Notes: a model not told the origin generated them from the sequence alone. A DNA stretch of 64,000 bases from Aquarana catesbeiana (GCF_042186555.1 NC_133328.1:60187431-60251430), one strand, 5' to 3'. Shown: positions 31,178-42,056, counted from the stretch's first letter. Translations and numbers: made by a program.

Positions 31178-31775
31178 GCTCCTCTCTTGTGATGTAACTT
31201 TTTTCGCACCTCTCTTGTGATGTAACTTTTTTCGCACCTCTCTTGTGATGTAACTTTTTTGCACCTCTCTTGTGATGTAACTTTTTGGCACCTCTCTTGT
31301 GATGTAACTTTTTTCCAGCACCTCTCTTGTGATGTAACTTCTTTCCAGCACCTCTCTTGTGATGTAACTTTTTGGCATCTCTCTTGTGATGTAACTTTTT
31401 TCGCACCTCTCTTGTGATGTAACTTTTTTGCACCTCTCTTGTGATGTAACTTTTTGGCACCTCTCTTGTGATGTAAATTTTTTCCAGCACCTCTCTTGTG
31501 ATGTAACTTCTTTCCAGCACCTCTCTTGTGATGTAACTTTTTTCCAGCACCTCTCTTGTGATGTAACTTTTTTCCGTGCACCTCTCTTGTGATGTAACTT
31601 TTTTCCATTAAAAAAACCTTTTTTGGACAACTTTTTTTGCTGATGCACCTCTCTTGTGATGTAACTTTTTTCCATAAAAAAAAAACTTTTTTGGACAACT
31701 TTTTTTGTTGGCACCTCTCTTGTGATGTAACTTTTTTCCATTAAAAAAACCTTTTTTAGACAACTTTTTTTGCTG
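31178..31775. repeat. 27-31 bp minisatellite (17 units) inside the L1 palm domain
   Basis: The unit is CACCTCTCTTGTGATGTAAC plus a variable T-run tail (TTTTTTCG, TTTTTTG, TTTTTGG, TTTTTTCCAG, TTCTTTCCAG). Tail order repeats (G, GG, CCAG, TTCCAG) in two blocks, a small higher-order pattern. The last three units carry an extra segment with ACCTTTTTTGGACAACTTTT. The array separates the conserved RQGCPLSPLLFALA block from the YADN block. Confidence 0.93.
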
Positions 31776-31991
31776 ATCCATGGTGTGCTGGCGAAGATGT
31801 ACGTTCCTCTAGGTCTCCTGTCTGCAGGCCCCGGACACTGTCATCCTCCCTCAGCTTAGCAGCCAACGGTTCAATGGCCAATGCAAACAGGAGAGGAGAC
31901 AGGGGACAGCCCTGCCTAGTCACTCTGTGTATCTTGAATGAATCTGAGATAAGCCCATTGACCCTGATACTTGCCATAGGTTAATTATATA

Positions 31992-32976
31992 CAGTCGTAC
32001 TCAAAAGTTTGCATACCCTGGCAGAAATTGTAACATTTTGGCATTACAATTGAAAATATGACTGATCATGCCAAAAACTGTCTTTTATTTAGGGATAGAA
32101 ATCACATGAAGCCATTTATTATCACATAGTTTTTTGGATCCTTTTTGAATCATAATGATAACAGAAATCACCCAAATGGCCCTGATAAAAAGTTTACATA
32201 CCCTGGAATGTTTGGCCTTGGTACAGACACAGAAGGTGGCACACACAGGTTAAAATGACAATTAAAGATTAATTTCCCACATTTGTGGCTTTTTAAATCA
32301 CAATTAGTGTCTGTGTATAAATAGTCAATGAGTTTGTTAGCTCTCATATGGATGCACTAAGCAGGCTTAGACACTGAGCCATGAAGAGGTAGAAAAGAAC
32401 AGTCAAAAGACCTGCGTAACAAGGTAATGAAACTTTACAAAGATGGAAAGGGATATAAAAAGATATCCAAAGCCGTGAATATGCCTTGAATATTCAGTAC
32501 TGTTTAATCACTTATTAAGAAGTGGAAAATTAGGGTTTTTTTTATACCAAGCCAAGGTCAGGTAGGCCAAGAAAGATTGCAGCCACAACTGGCGGAAGAA
32601 TTGCTCAGGATACAAAGAAAAACCCACAGGTAACCTCAGGCTACTCTCCAAAAAGACGGTGTGGTTGTTTTTAAGGAGCACAATTCAACGATACTTGAAC
32701 AAAAAAGAGCTGCATGGTTGAGCTGCCAGAAGGAAGCCTTTACTGTGCCAATGCCACAAAAAAGCCAATGAGGCATGTCAAGGTGTTGTTGGGCATATTG
32801 TAATCAGGCTTTTTTGTGGAACTTGTACAGTAAAGGCTTCTTTCTGGCAATTTGACCATGCAGCTCTTTTTTGTTTAAGTATCATCGTATTGTGCTCCTT
32901 AAAAACAACCACAACATCTTTTTCCAGAGCAGCCTGTATTTCTCCTGAGGTTACCTGTGGGTTTTTCTTTGTATCC
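31992..32976. mobile_element. Tc1 relic with internal foldback
   Basis: Begins at TA (31990-31991) then CAGTCGTACTCAAAAGTTTG, CATACCCTGGCAGAA, a Tc1 terminal repeat; a second AGTTTACATACCCTGG is at 32192-32207. N-terminal transposase text (KKISKAV.. region) is readable around 32440-32700 with breaks. From 32608 to about 32775 the sequence is then repeated in reverse complement at about 32805-32976 (for example GGATACAAAGAAAAACCCAC against GTGGGTTTTTCTTTGTATCC). Truncated by the next repeat. Confidence 0.85.
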
Positions 32977-32978
32977 CG

Positions 32979-33350
32979 ATGAATCAGACTGAGACAGAAG
33001 TACAGTTAAATCACACTTGTTTAATAATAAGTCAATACATAGCCAGAGTTCAGGAACCCGGAATGGATAGTCAGACAAGCCAAAATGTCAGGGAGCCAGA
33101 GAACAGGTTAGTAGAACAGCAAGCAGGATCTGGAACCAGAAGGAATGTCAGCCAATCAAGTCTTTAACAGGAACACAGGAGAGCGTCTCTAGAGATGCGA
33201 CCAAGGTGAAGGCCGAGATCATCTGGACTGGACGGCTTAAGTAAGCTGGACTGACGAGCAGGATATCATCAACAGATGAGTCACTGTGGAGAGATAGGAG
33301 CTGGCAATTAGCCGATAGCTGAGCGGCCAGCTCAGAGAAGGAAGGGCTGT
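32979..33350. repeat. Dispersed repeat of about 390 bp, copy 2
   Basis: Matches copy 1 (6014-6405): GACAGAAGTACAGTTAAATC, ACAGCAAGCAGGATCTGGAA, GGACTGACGAGCAGGA, GAGAAGGAAGGGCTG. It begins exactly where the Tc1 foldback ends, so it was inserted there or marks a deletion junction. Confidence 0.75.
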
Positions 33351-33355
33351 AGAAA

Positions 33356-34186
33356 GGGAAGACACTTATAGGAGAGGAGAAAATAGCTGCACACCTCGGG
33401 TAATGTCAAAGAAAAGGAATTGTCCCCCATAAGGGGTTTTCTAGGCAGCAAAAGGTTAAAAAAATACTACATGAAATATAATTAATTAAGGTTTTATTAT
33501 GACATAGTATCAAAAATTTGACAGAATCGGTCAAAGCATGAGCTGTGGTACAAAAGATAAAAACATCAACATCACTCATGTAGCTGTACACAATGATACA
33601 CAGTGCTCAAACAAGAAAGTAGAGATGATATGTGAAATCCTGACGTGTTTCGACCCCACCGAGTCTTCTTCAGAGGATTTTGTAAGCTGTAGGAATGTTT
33701 AGATGTGTTGGAATTCAAATTATAATCATAGAGTAAAAAGAACAATAATAGACATTTTTATATAGTTACCAATCACATTGTGTTGTGCGATGTTTCAAGA
33801 GCCTCTAAAAAGAGACCCCCTTACTTGATCCAAGAGTCCCCGTTTGGCCGGTGCATCCACAGAGGGGGGAGGCCAAATGCTCATACGTGTCTTGCGAGGA
33901 GTCATGCTAGTGGCAATCCCAATGGCCTAGGAGGGGCATGGAGGCAGATGGACAGCACAGCACCTGCATTTGGGGCATCAAATCACAATGCTATGGGTGT
34001 ATTTTGGAAATCAGATATTCCGCGCTTAGGATCGGTGTCACCAAGGAACTGCAGCCCCCCAGGCAAACTGGAAACACCGAAGTGAAATCCACGTGATACA
34101 ATGTGTTCTAAATAGGGGAATGGCGCTGTTCACAAACTATAAAAAACAAAAAACCAACAAACCAAAATAGCACCAAGAAAAAATGA
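33356..34186 (-). mobile_element. Ribozyme-bearing non-autonomous retroelement (Penelope-type)
   Basis: No reading frame. Contains a well-formed hammerhead-like motif (33635-33680) plus ACATCAACATCACTCATG and TCCCCGTTTGGCCGGTGC type sequence. Classed by the ribozyme and by the neighbouring palindromic relative, not by coding content; ends are approximate. Confidence 0.5.
33635..33680 (-). ncRNA. Hammerhead-ribozyme-like motif with 7-bp helix I
   Basis: Minus strand: helix I AAATCCT, core CTGAAGA, an extra A, helix II GACTC-GGTG-GGGTC (five pairs, one G-U), core GAAA, helix III CACG with U, cleavage residue C, helix I' AGGATTT. Helix I is perfectly complementary over seven pairs. This and the 43.1-kb copy are the best candidates in the window. 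Confidence 0.78.
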
Positions 34187-35116
34187 ATGATAATCTGTAT
34201 ATGTGGACAGAAAATGTGAAATGTGCACCAAAGTCCACAGCAAGTGCAATATTCTACATAAAACCCTGCAAGCTATTCCATGGCATATATAGCATAGGGT
34301 GTGGGTGTGCAGATCACTGGCATTAGTGAAAAAATGAAAAAGCGTGCATGTTACAAATATTGAATAGAAAATACCCTAAAAAATATATACATCAACATTT
34401 AAAAATCCCACTCATGTGCCCAGTGACATGAAAATGCATGTGAATGGACCAAATATAAATGAACATTAATACCCCCTCTGACATGAATCGTGAGCAAGAG
34501 GTGGGTATGTGTTAGAAAGATGATAATAAATACGATCAAAAAATACATAAAAAATACAATGTATAGTGTATGTGCTGCAAACAATAACGTCCAATATAAA
34601 TTGTCCAATAGGTGGCCGAAATTCCTCTCCACAGATGGTAGATGTATTTAACAAATGTGTAATCCCCAACGAATATACAATGATGATGTGTCCATGTCAA
34701 ACAGGCCCCCTCTTGTGCCCTCACTCACCAGAGAGCCCAACCCCTGCAGGGGTAAAGGGCATAGATAGATCCTGTGGCCGGAATCCTGGACGCCCGGAAT
34801 CCCCCTCTCAGGTCCAGCGAGCTTCTTCCTTCTGAGTCCACAGTGTTCTTTAAGTGAGTATCCACCGGACAAAACCAATATGTATGGAGAAACAAGGAAT
34901 CCTCATAGAGTAAGTCCGTAAAAACTCAAAGTTTATTAGCCAAAAAATATATAAGTTAAAAGCGGGAGCTGACAATACTCCCCTGAGAAGCAAAATCCAA
35001 ATACGAGTAGTCTCTGTGGTAGCGAGGTGGCAGCGTGCGTTCCACCAACCTAACTACCGAAACCGGAAATACAGAGTCAAGAACGTAGAAGCGACGTGTG
35101 CGTACCGCATGACCAC

Positions 35117-35154
35117 GACTTACGCGTTTCGTCATCAAGACATCATCTGAGACG
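35117..35154 (-). ncRNA. Degenerate hammerhead-like motif, left side of palindrome apex
   Basis: Minus strand: core CAGATGA (consensus CTGANGA, second base changed), helix II with GTC/GAC, intact GAAA, CGCGTA. Helix I pairing is weaker here than in the right copy. Confidence 0.5.
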
Positions 35155-35157
35155 TGG

Positions 35158-35196
35158 ATGCCTCAGATGACGTCTTGATGATGAAACGCGTAAGGC
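35158..35196 (+). ncRNA. Degenerate hammerhead-like motif, right side of palindrome apex
   Basis: GCCT / CAGATGA / CGTCTTGATGAT / GAAA / CGCGTA / AGGC. Helix I (GCCU with AGGC) pairs perfectly, GAAA and the minimal helix III are intact, and only the second base of CTGANGA is changed. The change is shared by both arms, so it pre-dates arm formation or was copied between arms. Confidence 0.55.
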
Positions 35197-36128
35197 GTGG
35201 TCATACGGTACGCACACGTCGCTTCTACGTTCTTGACTCTGTATTTCCGGTTTCGGTAGTTAGGTTGGTGGAATGCACGCTGCCACCTCGCTACCCCAGA
35301 GACTACTTGTATTTGGATTTTGCTTGTCAGGGGAGTATTGTCAGCTCCCTCTTTTAACTTATATATTTTTTCGCTAATAAACTTTGAGTTTTTACGGACT
35401 TACACTATGAGGATTCCTTGTTTCTCCATACATATTGGTTTTGTCCGGTGGATACTCACTTAAAGAACACTGTGGACTCAGAGGGAAGAAGCTCGCTGGA
35501 CCTGAGAGGGGGATTCCAGGCGTCCAGGATTCCGGCCACAGGATCTATCTATGCCCTTTACCCCTGCAGGGGTTGGGCTCTCTGGTGAGTGAGGGCACAA
35601 GAGGGGGCCTGTTTGACACGGACACATCATCATTGTATATTCGATGGGGATTACACATTTGTTGAATACATCTACCATCTGTGGAGAGGAGTTTCCGCCA
35701 CCTATTGGACAATTTATATTGGACGTTATTGTTTGCAGCACATACACTATACATTGTATTTTTTATGTATTTTTTGATCGTATTTATTATCATCTTTCTA
35801 ACACATACCCTCCTCTTGCTCACGATTCATATCAGAGGGGGTATTAATGTTCATTTATATTTGGTCCATTCACATGCATTTTTCATGTCACTGGGCACAT
35901 GAGTGGGATTTTTAAATGTTGATGTATATATTTTTTATGGTATTTTCTATTCAATATTTGTAACATGCACGCTTTTTCATTTTTTCACTAATGCCAGTGA
36001 TCTTCACACCCACACCCTATGCTATATATGCCATGGAATAGCTTGCAGGGTTTTATGTAGAATATTGCACTTGCTGTGGACTTTGGTGCACATTTCACAT
36101 TTTCTGTCCACATATACAGATTATCATT

Positions 36129-36900
36129 ATGGGTGTATTTTGTTTAACGCTAGTAGGGATATAATATATACTTCCAATACTAAATACTGGGAATGGTGAA
36201 TGGATGGTTAAAGAATGGACGGCTAAAAAAACACACACATATATAAATATATAAATATATACATATATTTCCTCAATCCTACAGCATATGGTTATAGAAA
36301 GTGGATGCATCAATGTGCAAATAAGAAACCAAGGACTAATGAATATAAGTATTTCTAAAAAATATATGTAAGGTGGTTGTATTCTCAAAAATCGCTAGTA
36401 TGATGGAATGAAAGAAATAAGAAAGGATAAAAGGAAGAATAAAAAAAAATAAAAAAGGAAGGAAGGAGGAACATGGTGTGGAATGAATGTGAGGAAAGGA
36501 AGGGGAGGGAAAAAAAGGGGGAGAGAGAAAGGGGGAAAGGGGGAGGGGGAAGACAAGGGTGGAAGGAAGGAGGGGGAGAGGAAAAAATGGGGAACGGAAG
36601 GAAGGGGGTAGGGATAAGATGAGCTAAGAAAGTTGGCCAAGAAGAAATGTAGGAACAATGGAATTTGAAAATGTAAAAAAACAGTGAAAAAGTGGAGAGT
36701 GTATGTAGTGAAAGTTGAGAGATTACACTGTGTGTATATGGGAGTGCCATGGGAGTGAAATGAATGTGAGAAGGCAGGACAAAACCAAGTAACCATTGTA
36801 GTGAACACAAAACCAAAACCAAACAGGGAAAGGGGGAGGTGGTGTGAGTGATGGGATGTGTGTGTTAGTGCAGGCAAAAGTAGACTAGAATAGGATTTTA
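36129..36900. other. Low-complexity stretch, AT- then purine-rich
   Basis: 36225-36265 is ATATA-rich. 36400-36650 is purine-rich on the + strand (GGAAGGAGG, GGGGGAGAGAGAAAGGGGG). Long open frames on the minus strand here are Pro/Ser/Phe-rich composition artefacts. No gene. Confidence 0.6.
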
Positions 36901-38379
36901 CCTCGTGTGTTCAAAGGGAAATTGTTCCAGCAATAGGAGAAAAAATCTCACTGTAGATATTCCAACTGATTATATAAGCGGTATGGGCAAATCTACAATA
37001 TCAAGAAATGTATCAACAAATGAATTAAATTGTATATAATGATGAGATATAATCAGTTATTACCATACCTGGTAGCCCATTCAAGCTTCTCTTTAAGAAT
37101 AAATGAGGGTGTTGTTCAGCCCTACTGGGAGATACTGAGCACTGCTATAGTTCTCTGACTAAGCTGACCCTGTGCTGTAGGTGCACTATGCCAGGTGCAT
37201 GGTATTCCCCTTAGGTATCATAACATGTGGGGTAGCAGGGGTAGAAATCTGTAAATTCCTTTCCTGCTGTCTGTACTGCTGAACACCAATCAATTGCTGT
37301 GGAAATGTCCCCGAAGTCTGCTGGAACACTGACACTATAAGAAGCAGTAGTGATGTGGAGATCTGAGAGAGGAATCATTGAACGCTGCCAGAGACACAGG
37401 AGGCCAACACTCCCAGTAGTGACAGTTTCCTAGCGGATTTTGGGGAATGATTTTCCAGCGGTGGAGCAGCGTTTGTCAGTGCAGGCAGGAGTAGTGGTAA
37501 GTATTTCAAATATGTGTCTATCCCACCGTGCTACTGTGTGCTATGGCTGAATAAAATCACATTAAATGTAAAAGGATTGCAAAATAATGAGGTTTGCTGC
37601 TATACACAAATATGTGTTCCCACATATAAAGATTGGAAATAAAATGAGTGAAGCGCTAGCCCCATAACAAATAATAAAATAGTGTACGTGGTAGTGCTGA
37701 ATATACAGTGAAAGCTTCCAACATCTAGTAATAGTAATCCATACAAAAAAAACAACAAAAAAATATATATATAAATATTGTGAAAATACACAACAATGGT
37801 GCAACCCCCCCCCCCCCCCCATATCAAACTGAACATACACAATCCAATACACGTGCTAATTACTAGAATATACCCATGCATGTAAAAAAAAAAAAACTGT
37901 GACAAATGAAATATATAAATAATATAGTAATCATAAGACCCCCTAGTATTCAGGCTAGGTAAATCATGCTGCTCCTGTAGTGATCCAATAAATGTTGAAT
38001 AATACAAGCAGTAGATACCCAAGCTCAATGGCACAATTGAGAAATTGCTTGCTGAGATTCTCAGACTGGGGAATCCCTACTCCCTTGTTCAACCATCCAA
38101 AGCAGAAATTTAGCCGGCAACTCAATAACTCCTTAGGATTATCCTTTATTTGGCTACATCATATACACTGGATCAATTCTGACATGTTTCGTTATTGCAG
38201 AGTTAGAAATGTTAAATAATGTCTTAATAAATATACTCAATAGTTCTTCTGTGCTTTTGTGAAAAACACCTTGTGTCCCGCCACCAGCCAATATATGCGC
38301 TCACCTTGCCTCAAGACCTGCAAGAGGTCTAGATACGCCTTCCCTTTAGGGGTATTAATCCAGTGGCAAGCAGCTTCTA
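36901..38379. other. Unclassified repeats incl. decayed ribozyme-bearing element
   Basis: 37080-37560 shows no recognisable feature. 37560-38240 looks like a non-autonomous element: a C17 run (37807-37823), ATATATATAAATATTGTGAA, and a decayed hammerhead relic at about 38181-38218 (minus strand TTCT ... GAAA-CATGTC-AGAA keeps helix I, GAAA and helix III, but the CUGANGA half is lost). 38241-38379 has no assigned feature. Confidence 0.4.
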
Positions 38380-38815
38380 ATGCCCTGTACAAACGGTCGG
38401 ATTTTCCGATGGAAAATGTGTGATAGGACCTTGTTGTCGGAAATTCCGACCGTGTGTAGGCTCCATCACACATTTTCCATTGGATTTTCCGACACACAAA
38501 GTTTGAGAGCTTGCGATAAAATTTTCCGACAACAAAATCCATTGTCGGAATTTCCGATCGTGTGTACACAAATCCGACACACATAGTGCCACGCATGCTC
38601 AGAATAAATTAAGAGATGAAAGCTATTGGCTACTGCCCCGTTTATAGTCCCAATGTACGTGTTTTATGTCACCGCGTTCAGAACGATCGGATTTTCTCAC
38701 AACTTTGTGCGACCATGTGTATGCAAGACAAGTTTGAGCCAACATCCGTCAGAAAAAATCCATGGATTTTGTTGTCGGAATGTCCGATCAATGTCCGACC
38801 GTGTGTACAGGGCAT
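38380..38815. mobile_element. Inverted-repeat MITE, copy D
   Basis: 436 bp, ATGCCCTGTACAAACGGTCG to CGACCGTGTGTACAGGGCAT. TA precedes it; the right flank is ATG rather than TA. Very similar to copy F (63012), including GAGATGAAAGCTATTGGCTA in the same orientation. Confidence 0.92.
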
Positions 38816-39305
38816 ATGGGACATCAACACTCCTCTTCTTGGGGGACGTGCTGTTGGTTGTGCAGTGGTCTTCATTCAGGTTTGTGCTTAATGGGATAAA
38901 AAAGCCAACATAGTGCTGAACTGCATAAAACCACTATTTTATTCATAAATGCACTCAAAATTATTAGTGCACCCACTCCAGTGCACATGGATGAAAGACT
39001 TGACACTTTAGGGGTACATGGCCCCTTAAAAATCATATAAATATCAGCAGTGGCTCAGCTCAGGGAGATCGGGATATACTTCCTACTTTGGCATGATGAT
39101 GTCACAAACCCTGCTGACGCGTTTCGTCACTTACCACATGACTTCATCACGGAGGAAAGCGGTAAGTATTTACTTTCTTTTTTTCAGGTAACAGCTTTAT
39201 TTTAAACTTTATATTGGTGATAGAGTCACTTTAACTAGCAATGGTTATTCCTCATGACAACTGGATTTGGCAACACCACCTGATTATACTGTAAGTAAAC
39301 TTTCT
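38816..39305 (-). mobile_element. Ribozyme-relic element
   Basis: No reading frame. Contains TTATTCATAAATGCACTCAA and, at 39109-39155, a hammerhead-like motif: minus strand GTGATGA (first base of CTGATGA changed), extra A, helix II GTCA...TGAC, GAAA, CGCGTC. Helix I pairing is weak. Ends not defined. Confidence 0.45.
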
Positions 39306-40126
39306 TTTAAAGAAGAATTCCAGGCATGGATATTTTATACATAGTTACATTGGTCCAGCTTGGACCAATGTAGCTATGCATATATAATACCTGGCTGATG
39401 CCCCTGGAAACTGGAAATCACTGAAGTAGACACCGCTAGTGGAGTGATGTCCATTTGCTTCTGGCTGCCCTGCTGATTTCTGAACACAGACGATAGGCTG
39501 CTCAGCACAGGCACTATTCAGAGAATAAAATGAATAATATAAACACCCGAGTTCATGTAGCACAATATAGTATAATACAATAATAAAGTGAAAGTTTACA
39601 ACTGTTGTAATAAACACCAAAGTGTTAGCAAATTAATATACAAAAAACAGTCCTTGCACCTAAATGAAATCAAAAGTAAATAAAAAATGTCCAATAAAAG
39701 ACCTAAGAATCAAACATAATGTGCTGTGTTCTTATACACCCATGTGCTCCAACAACATATAAGCATGGGCTTCACTCCACCATGGAGTGAAGCACATACC
39801 TATATTTTGTTGAAGCGCATGGGTATAAAAGGACAGATTATGTTTGACTCTTGATTTCATTTAAGTGCAAGCACTTTTTTTTTTTATTTACCATTCAGGG
39901 AATGCTTTGCATTTTTCATGTGAATGGAATGGCACAAATGCAGCTGACCTCCTGTGCTCAGAATGCAGCAGGGCAGCCGATCCAGGGCTTAACTTGGAAG
40001 CCAATGGACATCACTTGAGTAGAGGTAGTGATTTTCATCCTTCAGCCAAAAATGGTATATGTATAGTTACAAACTGGACCAATGTGACTATATATAAAAT
40101 ATCCATACCTGGAATTCCTCTTTAAA
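39306..40126. mobile_element. TIR element with a small foldback inserted
   Basis: Ends are inverted: TTTAAAGAAGAATTCCAGGC at left and GCCTGGAATTCCTCTTTAAA-type sequence at right (GGTATGGATATTTTA paired inward). The interior continues to pair (ACATTGGTCCAGCTTGGACC against CTGGACCAATGTGAC). Between about 39535 and 39885 sits a separate palindrome centred on CTTCACTCCACCATGGAGTG (39769-39788), bounded by ATTCAG at both sides. A related end, TTTAAAGCTGAACTCCAGG, is at 57289. Confidence 0.75.
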
Positions 40127-40139
40127 TGAATGCACTTAC

Positions 40140-40329
40140 GGCCCCATCAGCAAAATGGGCATCTGCTGCTTGTCCTCCATATGACAAATATAAGGTGCTG
40201 TCATAATACTCATGAACAGAAGCCAAATATTGGGTACGTAGTTGGCATGTATCCAGCAAATCACTCTCTGATTTCCACATTGCCTTATTAAAGTATGTGA
40301 CAAGGGCCAGAACATCCATCATCTCCGAA
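40140..40329 (-). CDS. Exon-like segment of an unidentified gene, antisense to GPR158
   Basis: A 190-base minus-strand segment that reads open as SEMMDVLALVTYFNKAMWKS, then ESDLLDTCQLRTQYLASVHE and YYDSTLYLSYGGQAADAHFA DGA (63 codons after one leading base). The downstream boundary is a consensus donor, GCC|GTAAGT (donor at 40134-40139), in phase 0. The upstream boundary is GTGCAG|TTCGGAG with only a moderate pyrimidine tract. Frame, composition (Trp, Cys, Tyr spread, helical amphipathic pattern) and splice site look like a real exon, unlike other open frames here. I do not recognise the protein. A transposon ends 14 bases beyond the donor. Alternatives: exon of a nested gene, a gene-fragment duplication or chance. 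Confidence 0.45.
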
Positions 40330-41570
40330 CTGCACCTGCACGCTCATTTATTTCCTGGTTTCTGTCATTAATTAAGTGGTAAAAAATAATAGAAACATAG
40401 GAACAAGCTGAAGACCATTCAGCAAATGCTTTAGTGATAGACCAGTTTAAATAGGCCACTGGGCGCCAAGTGCTAATTGGTATGTGCATGCTCTCGCACA
40501 CTAATGCGCGCTCGGCATGAATGCATTCTTGCGCCCGAATATGCGCACAATGAGCTGGCACAGCATATGTAACATTGGGCCTTCGCTCATTAAAATGAGT
40601 TCGTGTGCAAAGTGCACCAGCATGAGCATAATTACGCACTGGCTTTTTGATGCTAGAAATTCGGTTTATCCTACACTCTTTCTGGTAAAGTGCTTTATTT
40701 ATTTAGATATCAATTTTCCTTCTTTTTTACTTTTTTTTCCCCATAAAGTGCCATTACATTTTCCATGAAATTACAATATATGAAGTAGACAAAGTCAAGA
40801 ACATTTACACAGAGCCTTGAAATAATACAGTCCCCAACTGGTCAGCACACAGTCTTCAAGGGTCCAAAAGCACTCCAGAAGGTATCAATAAATGCCAATA
40901 GGTATCAGTAGAGAATGCCTAGTATTGTCAAGGATAAACTTGACCTGTACATTCCCATAAGACTTCGACTCCAGCCTTCCATCTGTGGGGTAGTGTTGAG
41001 TTAGAACCAAAAATCTGCGAGTCACTCCACTGCTTAAGCTTGTGTCCGTTGTATTACAGGAGTCATAATGTTCATGTATCCAGGGGATGTTTTGTAGTGC
41101 CCAATATGTAGTGTATTTAGCTAATCTATCTTTTGTTACGTGTAAAACTTCCTTAATTTCAGTTGCTTTGCTCAGTCTTGTGAACTATTCTTTCAAAGAA
41201 TTTTATTGAAGAAATGTCCATGTGCTGCCCTTGATTGTGATACTAATGTTGTGCCTCTTGTCCTGTCACTAGTAGCTGATTTGTAATACTGTTTAGTGTA
41301 TACATAAAAGAAAATTTACATTAAAAGAAACTTATGCTTTTGTATAGTTATTCTTTAGGTTTTTACTCTTTATAAACAGTTATAACTAAACGTCTGTGTA
41401 GAAAAAAGAAAAGGTATAAGTAGAAAAGATATTCTCCTGCGCTAGTACGGAGGGCCTTAGTACAAATAGTAGTATTTCCTGGTAGAGAAGTGATCATGCC
41501 TACCCCGCTGCCTAGGCCGACTAGGGGAAGTCCGAAATGCTATGTAGAAAAAAGAAAGGAAGGAACGTGG
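40330..41570. other. Single-copy sequence, no feature seen
   Basis: No coding or repeat landmark. Mildly AT-rich. 40450-40660 has many GCGC/ATGCGC motifs, perhaps an old repeat. If the antisense exon is genuine, this would be its upstream intron. Confidence 0.4.
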
Positions 41571-41900
41571 CCTGATGCATGAATCATAATAAAGAGTTTA
41601 TTATAATAAACAAATGAGTTAATACAGGGGTAGATACTATGTATTCAAAATTAAAATAATAATAATAGCTAACGACAATGTTGTCACTAGATGGACTGAT
41701 ATAAAATGATACCCATACAAGGGATAAAATGAAGTGAATAGCTGGCTAACGCGTTTAGAGGGTTTTCCTCTTCATCAGAGCCTTGGTCTGCGTGTTACAA
41801 TAGAGCAACATCTGGATGGGTGGTATAACTCTAGTTGAGTGATGTAACCATATGAGTGGAATATCCTTCACTGTTGGGATTTATCCTTCCACATGGCATT
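41571..41900 (-). mobile_element. Ribozyme-bearing non-autonomous element
   Basis: Contains AATAATAAAGAGTTTATTAT near its left side and a hammerhead-like motif at 41742-41782. No reading frame. Ends uncertain; the left side may start near 41400. Confidence 0.5.
41742..41782 (-). ncRNA. Hammerhead-ribozyme-like motif
   Basis: Minus strand: helix I GGCT, exact core CTGATGA, extra A, helix II GAGG-AAAAC-CCTC, then TAAA where GAAA is expected, CGCGTT, helix I' AGCC. Helix I (GGCU/AGCC) and helix II are perfect. The G-to-T change in GAAA would be expected to cripple cleavage. Confidence 0.6.
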
Positions 41901-42054
41901 GTTCTATATTAAACAGACACCAAATAGACATATGTAGAGAATTGCAGACGCTAATACAAATATTAGAATCATAATAAATAAAATCTGGATTATGGAATAT
42001 ATGGATATATATATATCTAAGGAACACAGTATAAAATCTATCCGAAGTTTAAAA

Positions 42055-42056
<2 letters not shown>

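Larger units (their letters stand above)
28866..31980 (-). pseudogene. L1-type non-LTR retrotransposon, 3' part, broken
   Basis: Minus-strand L1 relic beginning at a poly-T (28866-28882, its A tail). Reading from the 3' side on the minus strand: C-terminal text LIAIHWIRKEYLTLSAWKSL (29243-29443), RDKMIQLRYLYQMYYIPLRL (29597-29809), GGLALPDLRLYYFASQLVYI (29935-30252), LPLTLLGRVNLFKIIFPSKL (30300-30527), then the palm: SLYADNMLLY at about 31134-31170 (YADD changed to YADN) followed by LSLIQKFGDFSGFRINW in a shifted frame, and RQGCPLSPLLFALAIEPLAA at 31756-31977. Interrupted by MITE C and a minisatellite, 5' truncated at the following Tc1. Confidence 0.88.
34187..36128. mobile_element. 1.94-kb near-perfect palindrome with ribozyme-like apex
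   Basis: The left arm (34187-35150) and right arm (35161-36128) are reverse complements with only scattered differences. For example GCTCGCTGGACCTGAGAGGG at 35491 mirrors 34800-34819. The spacer is about 10 bases (ACGTGGATGC). At the apex each arm has ACGCGTTTCGTCATCAAGAC or its complement. Layout copies the arms of PLE2 but without any reverse transcriptase. Mirrored open frames in both arms are not coding. Confidence 0.9.

Noticed and set aside
31006..31741. Open frames with KKLHHKRGA / KSYITREV repeats
   Set aside because: They read the minisatellite within the L1; only the flanking L1 words are real coding remnants.
34956..35357. Mirrored 60-67 residue frames around 35150
   Set aside because: Reverse-complement arms of the palindrome; no independent coding evidence.
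36385..36877. Pro/Ser/Phe-rich 145- and 160-residue minus-strand frames
   Set aside because: Purine-rich low-complexity DNA without stops on one strand.
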